Part shown: positions 33,218 through 43,144 of the stretch, piece after piece
How positions within the stretch are numbered: the stretch's first letter is position 1
Layout of the letters: the number at the start of each line of letters is the position of its first letter
Source of the DNA: a bacterium SCSIO 12643
GTDB taxonomy: Bacteria; Bacteroidota; Bacteroidia; Flavobacteriales_G; Salibacteraceae
Length of the DNA: 64,000 nucleotides
Direction: 5' to 3'
NCBI GenBank assembly: GCA_024398135.1
Contig: CP073750.1
Span: 1,860,001-1,924,000, forward strand
The notes under the pieces: model-generated
Told to the model about the DNA's origin: nothing
What the model saw: the letters and a program-made list of their open reading frames with translations, nothing else
The model's database searches: none
Position numbers and translations under genes: made by a program

Positions 33218-34069
33218 CTAACCAAGTTTTCTTTGATGATACTTCACAAGTCCATCAATAGGTTTTTGAATGATTTGACCGATTGGAATTTGTAGCTTCT
33301 CGGCTTCCCGACATAAAATATCCTGAAAATAATAGGCAATTGATCCCACAAAATTGGTTTGAACGTTTTTGGCTTCCGGATAGCATAAAACATGATGTGT
33401 TAAAAATGAATTCATGCCTTTAGCAACAATGTTTTGAAGAGTAGCATCTTTCAGGTGCTTATGAATAAAAGGTGTTAAACCCGCTAAAAAAACATTTGGA
33501 GACGGTTGACGATACACCTTGTCTATGATCTGGTCGAGATTCATTTGATAGGTTTTGATAAAATCAGCATGAACCTCTTCCGATAACTGATGATATAAAA
33601 ATGTCTTTACCAGTTCTTTTCCAAAATAGGCGCCACTAGCTTCATCTCCTAAAATAAACCCCAAAGCAGGTGTATTTTCGATACATGTAGCACCATCATA
33701 ATAACAAGAATTTGAACCGGTCCCTAAAATGCATGCAATATGAGGCTCGTTGTGATATGTTGAGATGGCAGCTGCTTCGAGATCATGCCCGATATAATGG
33801 TTTGAATTCTCAAAATATTCTTCAAGTGGATTTTTTATGATGGACTTTTTTGCAGGTGAAGAACAACCCGCTCCGTAAAAAAACACTTGCACTACATCCT
33901 TTCGGATTTTATTTAAATCATCGTTTTTGTTTAGATGTTTAAGAATAAATTCTGAAGAATGAAAAACAGGATTAAAACCAATCGTAGAGGTTTGATGAAA
34001 AACCTTACCCGATGTGTTTAAAATAACCCAATCCGTTTTGGTAGATCCACTATCCGCAATGACAATCAT
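33218..34069 (-). CDS. BadF/BadG-type N-acetylglucosamine kinase-like protein
   Basis: A 283-residue member of the ASKHA ATPase fold, in the group that includes N-acetylglucosamine kinase. The phosphate-1 loop IADSGSTKTDW (residues 4-14) and the adenosine-side loop ILGTGSNSCYY (residues 114-124) are clear, with FILGDEASGAYFGKELV as the family's conserved central helix start. Bacteroidota proteins of this size and motif set are usually annotated as GlcNAc kinase or ATPase. It would act in the cytoplasm on an amino sugar released from peptidoglycan or chitin. The gene begins two bases after the stop codon of pfkA, so both are co-transcribed and a sugar-kinase role is consistent. Confidence 0.83.
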   Translation of the reverse strand: MIVIADSGSTKTDWVILNTSGKVFHQTSTIGFNPVFHSSEFILKHLNKNDDLNKIRKDVVQVFFYGAGCSSPAKKSIIKNPLEEYFENSNHYIGHDLEAAAISTYHNEPHIACILGTGSNSCYYDGATCIENTPALGFILGDEASGAYFGKELVKTFLYHQLSEEVHADFIKTYQMNLDQIIDKVYRQPSPNVFLAGLTPFIHKHLKDATLQNIVAKGMNSFLTHHVLCYPEAKNVQTNFVGSIAYYFQDILCREAEKLQIPIGQIIQKPIDGLVKYHQRKLG

Positions 34070-34071
34070 AA

Positions 34072-35052
34072 TTATATAGATGCGATTTGAGCGACATTTA
34101 ATAACTCCGGATTCAAGCTTGGATGTTGTTTGATGGCATCTTTTAAAGATGTGGTTACAATATGATTGTTTTCGATTCCAACCATCACATTACTTCTCCC
34201 GAGCATCAATACTTCAATGGCCTTAACACCCATTCTGGTAGCAATCACGCGATCAAAATAAGAAGGTGCGCCACCTCTTTGAATATGGCCAAGTACCGTT
34301 ACTTTTACATCATATTCAGGAAACACCTTTTTCGTTTTTTCTGCTATTTCATATGCACCACCTTCTTGTTCACCTTCTGCAACAATCACAATATTGGAGG
34401 TTTTTTTACTGGCATGACTTTCTTTTAAAGTCTCTACAAGTGATTCAAATTCCCCCTCCAATTCCGGGATAAGGACTTTCTCCGCACCACATGCAATACC
34501 AGAATACATCGCGATATATCCTGAATCGCGCCCCATAACTTCTATAAAGAAGAATCTATTGTGAGAAGAAGCCGTGTCTCTAATTTTATCTGCGGCTTCA
34601 ACTACAGTATTCACAGCAGTATCAAACCCTATGGTGTAATCCGTACCATAAATATCATTATCAATGGTTCCTGGGATTCCAATACAAGGGATATTGAATT
34701 CCGATTCAAAAATACTGGCACCGGTAAAAGACCCATCCCCACCGATAACAACTAGGGCCTCAATCCCATTTTTTTGAATATTCTGATACGCTTTTTTTCT
34801 ACCTTCCGGAGTTTTAAATTCTTCTGATCTTGCCGTTTTAAGTATGGTTCCACCCTTATTAATAATGTTGCTGACAGAACGTTTATCAAAGGGTTGAATC
34901 TCATTATTGATGAGGCCATTAAATCCCTGGATGATTCCAACGACTTCAATTTTATAATATACACATGATCTAACCACTGCGCGAATGGCAGCATTCATTC
35001 CAGGAGCATCACCACCGGAGGTTAGAACACCTATTTTTTTGATTTTTGACAT
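34072..35052 (-). CDS. pfkA: ATP-dependent 6-phosphofructokinase
   Basis: Phosphorylates fructose 6-phosphate to fructose 1,6-bisphosphate in glycolysis. The 326-residue length is standard. Motifs: TSGGDAPGMNAAIRAVVR (residues 11-28), GGDGSFTGA (104-112), PGTIDND (127-133) with catalytic D131, and MGRDSGYIA (173-181). GGDGS rather than GGDDS indicates ATP rather than pyrophosphate as phosphoryl donor. The C-terminal VTVLGHIQRGGAPSYFDR is also typical. It is the first gene of an operon with the kinase at 33218. No consensus -7 box is obvious in its upstream region. Confidence 0.96.
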   Translation of the reverse strand: MSKIKKIGVLTSGGDAPGMNAAIRAVVRSCVYYKIEVVGIIQGFNGLINNEIQPFDKRSVSNIINKGGTILKTARSEEFKTPEGRKKAYQNIQKNGIEALVVIGGDGSFTGASIFESEFNIPCIGIPGTIDNDIYGTDYTIGFDTAVNTVVEAADKIRDTASSHNRFFFIEVMGRDSGYIAMYSGIACGAEKVLIPELEGEFESLVETLKESHASKKTSNIVIVAEGEQEGGAYEIAEKTKKVFPEYDVKVTVLGHIQRGGAPSYFDRVIATRMGVKAIEVLMLGRSNVMVGIENNHIVTTSLKDAIKQHPSLNPELLNVAQIASI

Positions 35053-35183
35053 AACTCGTAATTCGGACCGAAAATTAATGTGTTTTTTTTAGGTGTAGGC
35101 CACTCTATTAAAGAAGTTAAAAGGATAACATATTAATATCTTCAAAATAATATGCATAAAACAGTTTACTCCAAAACAAAAAC

Positions 35184-35191
35184 TATTTTTG
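35184..35191 (+). promoter_or_regulatory. TAnnTTTG -7 box of the 35199 gene
   Basis: TATTTTTG ends seven bases before the ATG at 35199, which predicts a leaderless or nearly leaderless message. No clear TTG -33 element is seen. Confidence 0.42.
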
Positions 35192-35198
35192 ATTCGTT

Positions 35199-38100
35199 AT
35201 GGTGAAACAGTGGATTCGAATTGCAATTTTAGGGATTGCGATATTTCTAACGAGCAATATAAACGCACAGTTTTCAGACGATTTTTCTGATGGAGATTTT
35301 ACAAATAACCCGACCTGGACTGGAATGACATCACATTTTCAAGTGAATGGTTCCAATGAATTATGGTTAAATGCACCGGCTGTAACATCAACTTCAAGAT
35401 TGGTGACTGCGAGTCAGGCAATAGGAAATGCACAATATGACTTTAGAGTTAGAATGGATTTTAATCCTTCCACTTCGAATTACGCTAAAGTATATTTAAC
35501 TTCAACGGATAGTAATTTATCCGGGAGTTTAGATGGTTATTATGTAAGAATTGGAGGCGCATCCGGATCGGTAGATGATGTAAGCTTATATTATCAGTCG
35601 GGAACGAATTCAACTAAGATTATTGATGGAACTGATGGTACCGTAGCCTTAACTCCAGAATTAGATGTCCGTGTGACCAGAGATATGGCCGGGAATTGGG
35701 AATTGTTCATTGATACGGCTTTGAATGGCACATTTGTATCTGAAGGAACGGTGTTTAACAATCAAGCAACCACGTCCGATTATTTTGGAGTATATTGTAA
35801 ATATACGTCTACCCGAAGCGATAAATTTTTCTTCGATAATTTTAATGTAACGGGTGGTCCAATAATGGATGTTGATCCTCCGGTATTGGATAGTGCCAAA
35901 GCAACTTCTCTTACTCAGGTTGATGTTTATTTTAATGAGAAACTGGACCTGGTAACCGCTCAAACCGTATCAAATTACACTGTGAATTTAGGTGTTGGGA
36001 ATCCGCAAACTGCTACAATTGATTCGCAAGATAGTTCTATCGTGCATTTGACTTTATCATCTCCATTATCCAACAATACGACTTATAATTTAACCGTAGT
36101 GAATGTGGAAGATCTAAGTGGGAATGCAATAACGAATCAAAGTACCTCATTCACTACGAATGTTTCCGTTTCATATGATTATGGCGATGTTGTGATCAAT
36201 GAGATAATGGCAGATCCAGCTCCGGTTGTAGGATTACCTGATGCAGAGTTTATAGAACTTTATAATAATACCAATGGGACAGTTAATCTGGCTAATTGGT
36301 CGTATAAAGATGGAGGGTCATCTGTTGCACAATTACCAACTTTCAATTTGAATGCTGGAGCATATGTGATTTTATGCGATGAAGACGATACGACATTATT
36401 TAATGGTTTTGGAGATGTATTAGGATTATCTACCTGGCCCGCATTGAATAATAGTGGAGATCAATTGGGATTAAGGGATGCGAATAACCATCTGATTGAT
36501 TCAGTAAATTATACGGACACCTGGTATCAGGATGCATCCAAATCATCAGGAGGGTGGACTTTAGAAAGAATCAACCCTATGGACCCATGTAGCGATGCCA
36601 ATAACTGGAAAGCTTCACTGAATGCTAATGGAGGTACGCCTGGAATACAAAATAGTGTGTATAATAACCAACCGAATAATGCATTACCGGAAATAAGTTC
36701 TTTTTCCATTGTGTCAAATGATCAGGTCGAATTGCATTTTTCAAAATCTTTAGATACGAGCTTAGTTGCAGTTTCAAACTTTTCTATCGATAATGGCTTA
36801 AGTATAAGCTCAGTTCATATAGTAGGGTTAGATCAATTGATTGTGGAAGTGAATCCAATGATGACGGCCACAGATATTTACAATTTAGCTGTAACAGGTT
36901 TAGAGGATTGTTTTGGAAATGTGATGATCGATACGACCCTAAAAATTGCCATTGGTAGAGCTGCAGTAGCCTACGATCTAATTTTTACAGAAATATATCC
37001 AAATCCCAATCCGGTAAATATTGCTATCCCGGATGCAGAGTTTGTTGAAGTATATAACAGATCGCAAGATCCAATTACTTTGGGAGGGCTTACATTTAGT
37101 GACCGTAGTACTACCGTAAATTTACCAAATGAAGTTATTTTTCCTGGAGAGTATGTGGTGTTAACCGAGGATATTCATGCTGTAGATTTTGAAAAATTTG
37201 GTAGGGTGGTAGCTTTAACTTCCTGGCCATCGTTAAATAATTCGGGAGACCTGATTACATTGGCTGGTGTAAACGATACTATAGATATTGTACTATATAG
37301 TGATACCTGGTATGATGATTCTGATAAGAAGTCAAATGGATGGTCTTTAGAATTAATTAATCCGGATGTTTTGTGTTTGGGAGCCAATAATTGGACGGGA
37401 TCACAAGCCAATGATCAAGCTACTCCAGCGCAAGAAAACAGTGTGTTTGATCCTACGTTTGTAATGGACTTTAATCTGGAGTCTGCATCAGTTTTAGGGT
37501 TAAATAAAGTCGAATTGGTGTTTTCTAAAAATCTGGATATAAATACAGTTATTCCTAACAATTTTATATTCGATCAAGGTGTGTTGGTGAGCTCAATAAA
37601 CATGGATCCTGAAATATTGAATATTGTAGAGTTAACGATTACCCCACAATTAGAAGTTGGAACAGTCTATAAAGTAACAGTCAATGGAGTTTTGGATTGT
37701 GCAGGTGAAGTTTTAACTAATAATGTGGCAGAGGTAAAACTACCGGATTATCAGGATGCATTGATCAATGAGGTTTTATTTAATCCGAATACGGGAGGAA
37801 GCGATTTTGTGGAATTGTACAATAGAACTGCTCAGGATATAGATTTAAAAGATTGGAGCTTGCTGTATTTCAATAGTGCTGGAGACTCTGCATACAAGGT
37901 GATCACTACGACTTCATATGTATTAAAGCCAGGTGCATTTGTAGTATTAACAGAAGACAGCGCGAATATCAAATTTGAATATCCAAACAGTAAAGAGGGA
38001 ACGTTCTTATATATGGATTTACCCACCTATTCGAATGCTGAAGGAGATGTCGTTGTGTTAAATCAAATGGGGCTTTTAAATGATAGGTTCCAGTATAATG

Positions 38101-38582
38101 AGAATATGCATTTTGAATTATTAAATACGGTTAAAGGTGTTTCATTAGAAAGAATCAATTATTTACCTGGAGAAAACACAGGTAACAATTGGCATTCTGC
38201 AGCCTCAACATCGGGGTTTGCGACACCTGGGTTTAAGAATTCTCAGTATCTAACATCAAATACAACCGGGTCCAATGTGACCATTTCCCCAAAGACCTTT
38301 ACTCCAAATAATGATGGCTATAAAGATGTTCTTTCAATTGCATATAGCTTTAATTCTGAGGGTAATGTGGTGACACTGACTGTTCATAATGCAGATGGAC
38401 AATTGATCCGTACTTTGGTGAATAATCAATCTGTCGGCACAGAAGGTACATTTCAGTGGGACGGAATGAATGATAACAGAGAGTTAATGCCTACCGGAAT
38501 GTATATCATTTTGATGCGTGTATTTGATTTGGACAATAATCAACAAGTAATTAAGAATGTGGCAGTTTTAGCAATTCCTTAA
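35199..38582 (+). CDS. Large secreted multi-domain protein: Ig-like and lamin-tail repeats, FlgD-like C-terminus
   Basis: A 1127-residue exported protein. After the signal peptide (MVKQWIRIAILGIAIFLTSN) come a concanavalin-like N-terminal domain (FSDDFSDGDFTNNPTWTG), then alternating SbsA-type Ig-like domains (starting near residues 228, 498 and 760) and three lamin-tail domains (DVVINEIMADPAP, LIFTEIYPNPNPV and ALINEVLFNPNTGG). The last 100 residues (SPKTFTPNNDGYKDVLSI, then FQWDGMNDNRELMPTGMYI) are a FlgD-like Ig fold close to the gliding-motility-associated C-terminal type, probably its T9SS targeting or anchoring region. A surface or released adhesive role is plausible. It is followed by another lamin-tail gene about 110 bases downstream. 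Confidence 0.88.
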   Translation: MVKQWIRIAILGIAIFLTSNINAQFSDDFSDGDFTNNPTWTGMTSHFQVNGSNELWLNAPAVTSTSRLVTASQAIGNAQYDFRVRMDFNPSTSNYAKVYLTSTDSNLSGSLDGYYVRIGGASGSVDDVSLYYQSGTNSTKIIDGTDGTVALTPELDVRVTRDMAGNWELFIDTALNGTFVSEGTVFNNQATTSDYFGVYCKYTSTRSDKFFFDNFNVTGGPIMDVDPPVLDSAKATSLTQVDVYFNEKLDLVTAQTVSNYTVNLGVGNPQTATIDSQDSSIVHLTLSSPLSNNTTYNLTVVNVEDLSGNAITNQSTSFTTNVSVSYDYGDVVINEIMADPAPVVGLPDAEFIELYNNTNGTVNLANWSYKDGGSSVAQLPTFNLNAGAYVILCDEDDTTLFNGFGDVLGLSTWPALNNSGDQLGLRDANNHLIDSVNYTDTWYQDASKSSGGWTLERINPMDPCSDANNWKASLNANGGTPGIQNSVYNNQPNNALPEISSFSIVSNDQVELHFSKSLDTSLVAVSNFSIDNGLSISSVHIVGLDQLIVEVNPMMTATDIYNLAVTGLEDCFGNVMIDTTLKIAIGRAAVAYDLIFTEIYPNPNPVNIAIPDAEFVEVYNRSQDPITLGGLTFSDRSTTVNLPNEVIFPGEYVVLTEDIHAVDFEKFGRVVALTSWPSLNNSGDLITLAGVNDTIDIVLYSDTWYDDSDKKSNGWSLELINPDVLCLGANNWTGSQANDQATPAQENSVFDPTFVMDFNLESASVLGLNKVELVFSKNLDINTVIPNNFIFDQGVLVSSINMDPEILNIVELTITPQLEVGTVYKVTVNGVLDCAGEVLTNNVAEVKLPDYQDALINEVLFNPNTGGSDFVELYNRTAQDIDLKDWSLLYFNSAGDSAYKVITTTSYVLKPGAFVVLTEDSANIKFEYPNSKEGTFLYMDLPTYSNAEGDVVVLNQMGLLNDRFQYNENMHFELLNTVKGVSLERINYLPGENTGNNWHSAASTSGFATPGFKNSQYLTSNTTGSNVTISPKTFTPNNDGYKDVLSIAYSFNSEGNVVTLTVHNADGQLIRTLVNNQSVGTEGTFQWDGMNDNRELMPTGMYIILMRVFDLDNNQQVIKNVAVLAIP

Positions 38583-38655
38583 CCCGAAAAAAGCTACTTC
38601 ACAATTTCTTAATGTTAAAACGCTGTACGCATAATAATTATCTCTATCGGTTGCG

Positions 38656-38663
38656 TAAATTTG
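38656..38663 (+). promoter_or_regulatory. TAnnTTTG -7 box of the 38694 gene
   Basis: TAAATTTG lies 30 bases before the ATG. No TTG is found at the usual upstream distance, so support is partial. Confidence 0.38.
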
Positions 38664-38693
38664 CGGTCTATTTAAAATCTAAAAAATTAGACT

Positions 38694-41534
38694 ATGAAGA
38701 GAATATTTACACTCGTATTGGTTTCAATACTTTTTACTGGGCTCACTGCCAATGCACAGTGGCTCATTTCAACTTCTGGAGCTACATCAGACACAGTAAC
38801 GTTTGATGCTTCTTTTACGGGAGTTAACGAGGGTGTTTTTGCCGGAGCAGGAATCGAAGCAATTCCAACGGTAGGACAACTTAACTCCAATGCATGGATG
38901 TTTACAGGGTTTAGCAATGGAAATACCATGTTTGGAGGATCATATAATTCAGGTGATTATGCAAAAGGTACATCTGCCGGAGGTGAGTTTTCGGGTGGTT
39001 TATATGCTTTTGAAGTGGCTGCTGGAGATACAGCGATGGGAATTCAACCAACAGGTAGTGATTTTACTCCTGGAGATTTAGATTTAAAAGTAGTAAATAC
39101 TACAGGGTCATCAGTTGACAGTGTGTTCATTTCCTATGAACTATGGGTAAACAATGATGCAGATAGAGCGAATTCTTTTGATTTATCTTACTCCATAAAT
39201 GGAGGTGCCTATGTACCTGTTTCAGCATTAAATTATACTTCTACAGAGACCTCACAAGGTTCTGTAATATGGGTTATGAATTCTAGAAGTACCGGATTAA
39301 ATATAAATCTAGCAAATAACGACACTTTACTATTTAGATGGTCAAGTGCTGATATTTCAGGATCTGGTGGTAGAGATGAATTTGCTTTAGATGATATTCA
39401 TGTAACGTTCACCGCATCTGCCCCAGTGAGTTCAGATACGACAAAACCAGAAATAGTTGATGCTGAATTCTTATCAGCTTCTTCTATTGTATTGGCATTT
39501 TCAGAGCCAGTAACTGCGACTTCAGCACAAAATGTTGCAAATTATTCTTTTTCTCCTTTATCTGCTGTGACCAATGCGGTATTGAATAGTACTTTGGATT
39601 CTGTAACTTTAACATTGACACCTGCGTTGGTATCAGGTACCTTGTATACGGTGAATATTATGAATATTGTGGATACATCATTAAACGCTAACATGATGGA
39701 CCCTGTAAGTGGAAATTTCTATTTTAATTCATATACAGGAACGGATTTAATGATTACAGAAATCTACCATAGTCAACCTTCAGGTGGAATTCAAGATATC
39801 GATTATTTTGAGTTATACAATTCATCTTCATCTCCAATTAGTTTAGCTGGTATGGAAATAACAAGTGGTGTTGAATTTTCGATAGATTCTAACTTGATTA
39901 TTCCAGGTAATGGATATTTGGTATTTGTAGAAAATATTGACTCTTTCAATCTGGCTTTTCCTTCGGTTACTAATGTAATTGAATATGATTTTGGATCTTT
40001 ATCAGGTGGTGGAGAAACTATTACTTTATCAAACACTCTTGGTGATGAAGTAGCATCTGTGGATTATGAGACTTCTGCTCCTTGGCCTGCATATTCAAAT
40101 GTTGAAGCAATTGAGTTATGTGATTTAACAACTGATTATACTGACGGAATGAATTGGTATGTTGCTGGAACGGTTTCTTCTACTGTAGCCGAGACTTTAT
40201 ATGGTACTCCTGGTTCAGCTAATTCATGTGCTGCACCTCCAGTGATCGCGACATATGATATTGAAGTTCTAAGAACTGTTGATATGAATGGAGAGCCAGA
40301 TTCATTAGATGTTTATTGTGCGATTGAAGGTATTGTTCATGGTAAAGATATGGATGGAAATGCTGGATATACTTTTGCTTTAATTGATGATACTAGAGGT
40401 ATTACTGTTCATAGCTTTGTTGATGTAGACAACTATGTAGTGAATGAAGGTGATGAGTTACGTGCAGTAGGATCTGTGAAGTTCTACAATGGTTTAACGC
40501 AGTTTAGAGTAGATTCAATCACTGTATTATCTACCGGAAACTGTATTGACTACCCGGAAGTAGTGTTTGAATTAAATGAAGAGACGGAGTCTGAAGCAAT
40601 CTATATAATGCAAGTAAAATTAGAAGATCCTTCAGCTTGGCCTGCTCCAGGTTCAAATGCAAACTTGAACATCATTACTATGGATGATGATACTTTATTA
40701 ATGAGAATTGATAAAGACACTAAAATTGCGGATACGATTACTTCTGCTCCTTCAGGATACTTTAACGTAAGTGGTATCGGAAGTCAATTTACTTTCTCAT
40801 CACCTTATGATGATGGATACCAAATCATGCCTCAGTTTGTTGCTGATATTGATACAGTACCAACGGATGCTTCAGGAATCTTTGTAAATGAAGCAATGGT
40901 AGATAATCAAACTGCAATTGCAGATCCACAAGGTGATTATGATTCTTGGATTGAAATCTATAACAGTACTTCAAATCCATTTGATTTAACCGGACACTTC
41001 TTCGGTAATGATGATACAATTTACCGTTTTGAAAGATGTATTCCTTCAGTTGTGGTTCCTGCAAATGGATACTTATTACTTTGGGCAGATGATGAAATGC
41101 AAGATGGGCCAGAGCACTTACCAATGATGTTAAATAATACTGATTACATTGGTTTAGTTACTAAAGATGCTGCTATCGTAGATACATTAGAGTGGGATTC
41201 TGCTCTTGCTGATGTTTCTTTTGGACACGATACAGACGGTTCTGGTACCTGGGTAAGCTTTGAGGAGTCAACTCCAAATGCGACTAACTCCGGAGGTGTG
41301 ATTTTATCTGTAATTTCTGTTGATCCGGTAAATGCACTTAGTGCTTATCCAAACCCGGTTTCAAATGGAAATGTAAACTTCAATAAAGTAATATCTTTTA
41401 ATATGTACAGTGTTACAGGTCAATTAATGATGCAAAGAAAAAATGTAAATCAATTGAATGTTTCTGATTTAGAAAAAGGTATTTATATCATTGAAACTAC
41501 TGACGGTGAAATCTTAAAAATGATTGTAAAATAA
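38694..41534 (+). CDS. Large secreted T9SS protein with Ig-like and two lamin-tail domains
   Basis: A 946-residue exported protein with signal peptide MKRIFTLVLVSILFTGLTAN, an N-terminal beta domain, an SbsA-like Ig domain near residue 245 (DTTKPEIVDAEFLSASSIV), a first lamin-tail domain near residue 350 (TDLMITEIYHSQPSGG), an OB-like domain near residues 520-620 (CAIEGIVHGKDMDGNAGYT, resembling DUF5689-type folds), a second lamin-tail domain near residue 725 (GIFVNEAMVDNQ), and a T9SS type A sorting domain in the last 70 residues (SAYPNPVSNGNVNF to GIYIIETTDGEIL). Its codon usage is strikingly uniform and A/T-rich, with repeated choice of gat, aat and gtt, which suggests high expression or slow divergence. 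It ends at a strong terminator. Confidence 0.88.
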   Translation: MKRIFTLVLVSILFTGLTANAQWLISTSGATSDTVTFDASFTGVNEGVFAGAGIEAIPTVGQLNSNAWMFTGFSNGNTMFGGSYNSGDYAKGTSAGGEFSGGLYAFEVAAGDTAMGIQPTGSDFTPGDLDLKVVNTTGSSVDSVFISYELWVNNDADRANSFDLSYSINGGAYVPVSALNYTSTETSQGSVIWVMNSRSTGLNINLANNDTLLFRWSSADISGSGGRDEFALDDIHVTFTASAPVSSDTTKPEIVDAEFLSASSIVLAFSEPVTATSAQNVANYSFSPLSAVTNAVLNSTLDSVTLTLTPALVSGTLYTVNIMNIVDTSLNANMMDPVSGNFYFNSYTGTDLMITEIYHSQPSGGIQDIDYFELYNSSSSPISLAGMEITSGVEFSIDSNLIIPGNGYLVFVENIDSFNLAFPSVTNVIEYDFGSLSGGGETITLSNTLGDEVASVDYETSAPWPAYSNVEAIELCDLTTDYTDGMNWYVAGTVSSTVAETLYGTPGSANSCAAPPVIATYDIEVLRTVDMNGEPDSLDVYCAIEGIVHGKDMDGNAGYTFALIDDTRGITVHSFVDVDNYVVNEGDELRAVGSVKFYNGLTQFRVDSITVLSTGNCIDYPEVVFELNEETESEAIYIMQVKLEDPSAWPAPGSNANLNIITMDDDTLLMRIDKDTKIADTITSAPSGYFNVSGIGSQFTFSSPYDDGYQIMPQFVADIDTVPTDASGIFVNEAMVDNQTAIADPQGDYDSWIEIYNSTSNPFDLTGHFFGNDDTIYRFERCIPSVVVPANGYLLLWADDEMQDGPEHLPMMLNNTDYIGLVTKDAAIVDTLEWDSALADVSFGHDTDGSGTWVSFEESTPNATNSGGVILSVISVDPVNALSAYPNPVSNGNVNFNKVISFNMYSVTGQLMMQRKNVNQLNVSDLEKGIYIIETTDGEILKMIVK

Positions 41535-41555
41535 TCAGTTAAGATCATAAATTTT

Positions 41556-41592
41556 GAAGCCCGGTGTTCTTCTTGAATACCGGGCTTTTTTA
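41556..41592 (+). terminator. Hairpin terminator before rpoN
   Basis: Stem AGCCCGGT with ACCGGGCT, a 13-base loop, followed by a T tract. A further small palindrome ACGATT-TTAT-AATCGT with T4 lies at 41620-41639. Confidence 0.8.
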
Positions 41593-41684
41593 TGCTTTTT
41601 AGTTTAGCTTTTTTTTGGCACGATTTTATAATCGTTTTTAGCGAATTCAATTAACTTCGTAAACCAGGTAAAAAGAACCGCTAT

Positions 41685-43142
41685 ATGCTAAGTCAAAAAT
41701 TACAGCTTAAACTTCAGCAAAAATTATCCCCACAGCAGATTCAGTTGATGAAATTGTTGCAGGTACCTACTGCAGCAATTGAGCAGAGAATTAAAGAAGA
41801 GTTGGAGGAGAACCCTGCATTGGATGAAGGTAGAGAAGGAGAAGAAAAAATAGAGCAGGAAGATGAATATAGTGATGTGTATGATGAGGTAAATGAAGCA
41901 GAGCAGGAGTTTGATTTCTCTGATTACGTAGATGATGATGAAACCCCATCATATAAATTGAATGTATCTAATCACAGCAAAGACGATGAAGAAAAAAGTA
42001 CGCCTTTGACTGTAGGAGCTTCTTTCACCGATTTATTATTGACTCAGATGAATCTAAGGAGCCTCACCGAAAAGGAACGTGTCATTGGTGAGAATCTAAT
42101 CGGTAACCTGGATGAGTCTGGTTACTTAAGAAGAGATATTGAAGCTATTGTAGATGATTTGGCATTTACGCAAAATGTCATGGTGGAAGTAGAGGATATT
42201 GAGGCCATGTTAGATGTGATACAAGATTTAGATCCGGCTGGAGTAGGTGCAAGATCATTACAGGAATGTTTGTTGTTGCAGCTTAAAAGAAAACCTCAGG
42301 ATGACGATGCCATTATTAATGCAGTGCGTATTCTGGAAAATGGATTCGATCAGTTTACTAAAAAGCACTACAGCAAATTAATACAGAAGTTAGATTTGAC
42401 TGACGAGGAGCTGAAAGAAGCTATTGATGAAATTACAAAACTGAATCCCAAACCAGGAAGTACCGGAAATTTAGGCGGAGCTGGTGCAACTGTTGTTGTA
42501 GCTGATTTTCAGATTTCAGTAGATAATGGACAGGTAAATGTATTGCTTAATGGTAGAAATGCGCCTGAATTGCGCGTAAGTAAGCAATATGCAAACATGA
42601 TTGATGATTATCAACGTAAAAAGGGAAAGGTTACAAAAGCCGAAAAAGATGCGATGGTTTTTGTAAAGCAAAAATTAGATTCTGCAAAGTGGTTTATTGA
42701 TGCCATTGTACAAAGACAGAATACTTTGCTAAATACCATGAATGCCATCGTGGAATATCAAAAGCCTTATTTCTTATCAGGAGATGAGACCGATCTCAAA
42801 CCAATGATCTTAAAAAATATTGCGGATATGGTGGAGATGGATATATCTACCATTTCAAGGGTGGCGAATAGTAAATATGCCCAAACACCATATGGAACAT
42901 TCCCTTTAAAGTATTATTTCTCGGAATCTTTAACCACGCAAGATGGTGAGGAAGTTTCAACCAGAGAAGTAAAGAATATATTGAGTCAGGTCATTGAAGC
43001 GGAGGACAAAAAGAAGCCTTTAACAGATCAAAAGTTGATGGATATTTTGAGAGAGAAAGGGTATAATATCGCGCGTAGAACAGTGGCGAAATATAGAGAA
43101 CAATTAAATATACCAGTCGCTCGTTTACGTAAAGAATTATAA
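41685..43142 (+). CDS. rpoN: RNA polymerase sigma-54 factor
   Basis: A 485-residue sigma factor for -24/-12 promoters, which needs AAA+ activator proteins. Region I is the glutamine- and leucine-rich N-terminus (QKLSPQQIQLMKLLQVP) with the leading LEENPALDE box, region II is acidic (residues 45-90), and region III holds the core-binding domain and the helix-turn-helix. The C-terminal RpoN box is present in the slightly altered form ARRTVAKYREQLNIPVARL, and the FPLKYYFSESLTT segment before it is conserved. Bacteroidota normally carry one copy. It is followed after two bases by a membrane protein gene, so both may be co-transcribed. No activator gene is seen in the window. Confidence 0.96.
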   Translation: MLSQKLQLKLQQKLSPQQIQLMKLLQVPTAAIEQRIKEELEENPALDEGREGEEKIEQEDEYSDVYDEVNEAEQEFDFSDYVDDDETPSYKLNVSNHSKDDEEKSTPLTVGASFTDLLLTQMNLRSLTEKERVIGENLIGNLDESGYLRRDIEAIVDDLAFTQNVMVEVEDIEAMLDVIQDLDPAGVGARSLQECLLLQLKRKPQDDDAIINAVRILENGFDQFTKKHYSKLIQKLDLTDEELKEAIDEITKLNPKPGSTGNLGGAGATVVVADFQISVDNGQVNVLLNGRNAPELRVSKQYANMIDDYQRKKGKVTKAEKDAMVFVKQKLDSAKWFIDAIVQRQNTLLNTMNAIVEYQKPYFLSGDETDLKPMILKNIADMVEMDISTISRVANSKYAQTPYGTFPLKYYFSESLTTQDGEEVSTREVKNILSQVIEAEDKKKPLTDQKLMDILREKGYNIARRTVAKYREQLNIPVARLRKEL

Positions 43143-43144
43143 GT

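Noticed and set aside
34162-34755. Plus-strand frames opposite pfkA
   Set aside because: pfkA is complete with all motifs on the minus strand. These frames lack start signals and family features.
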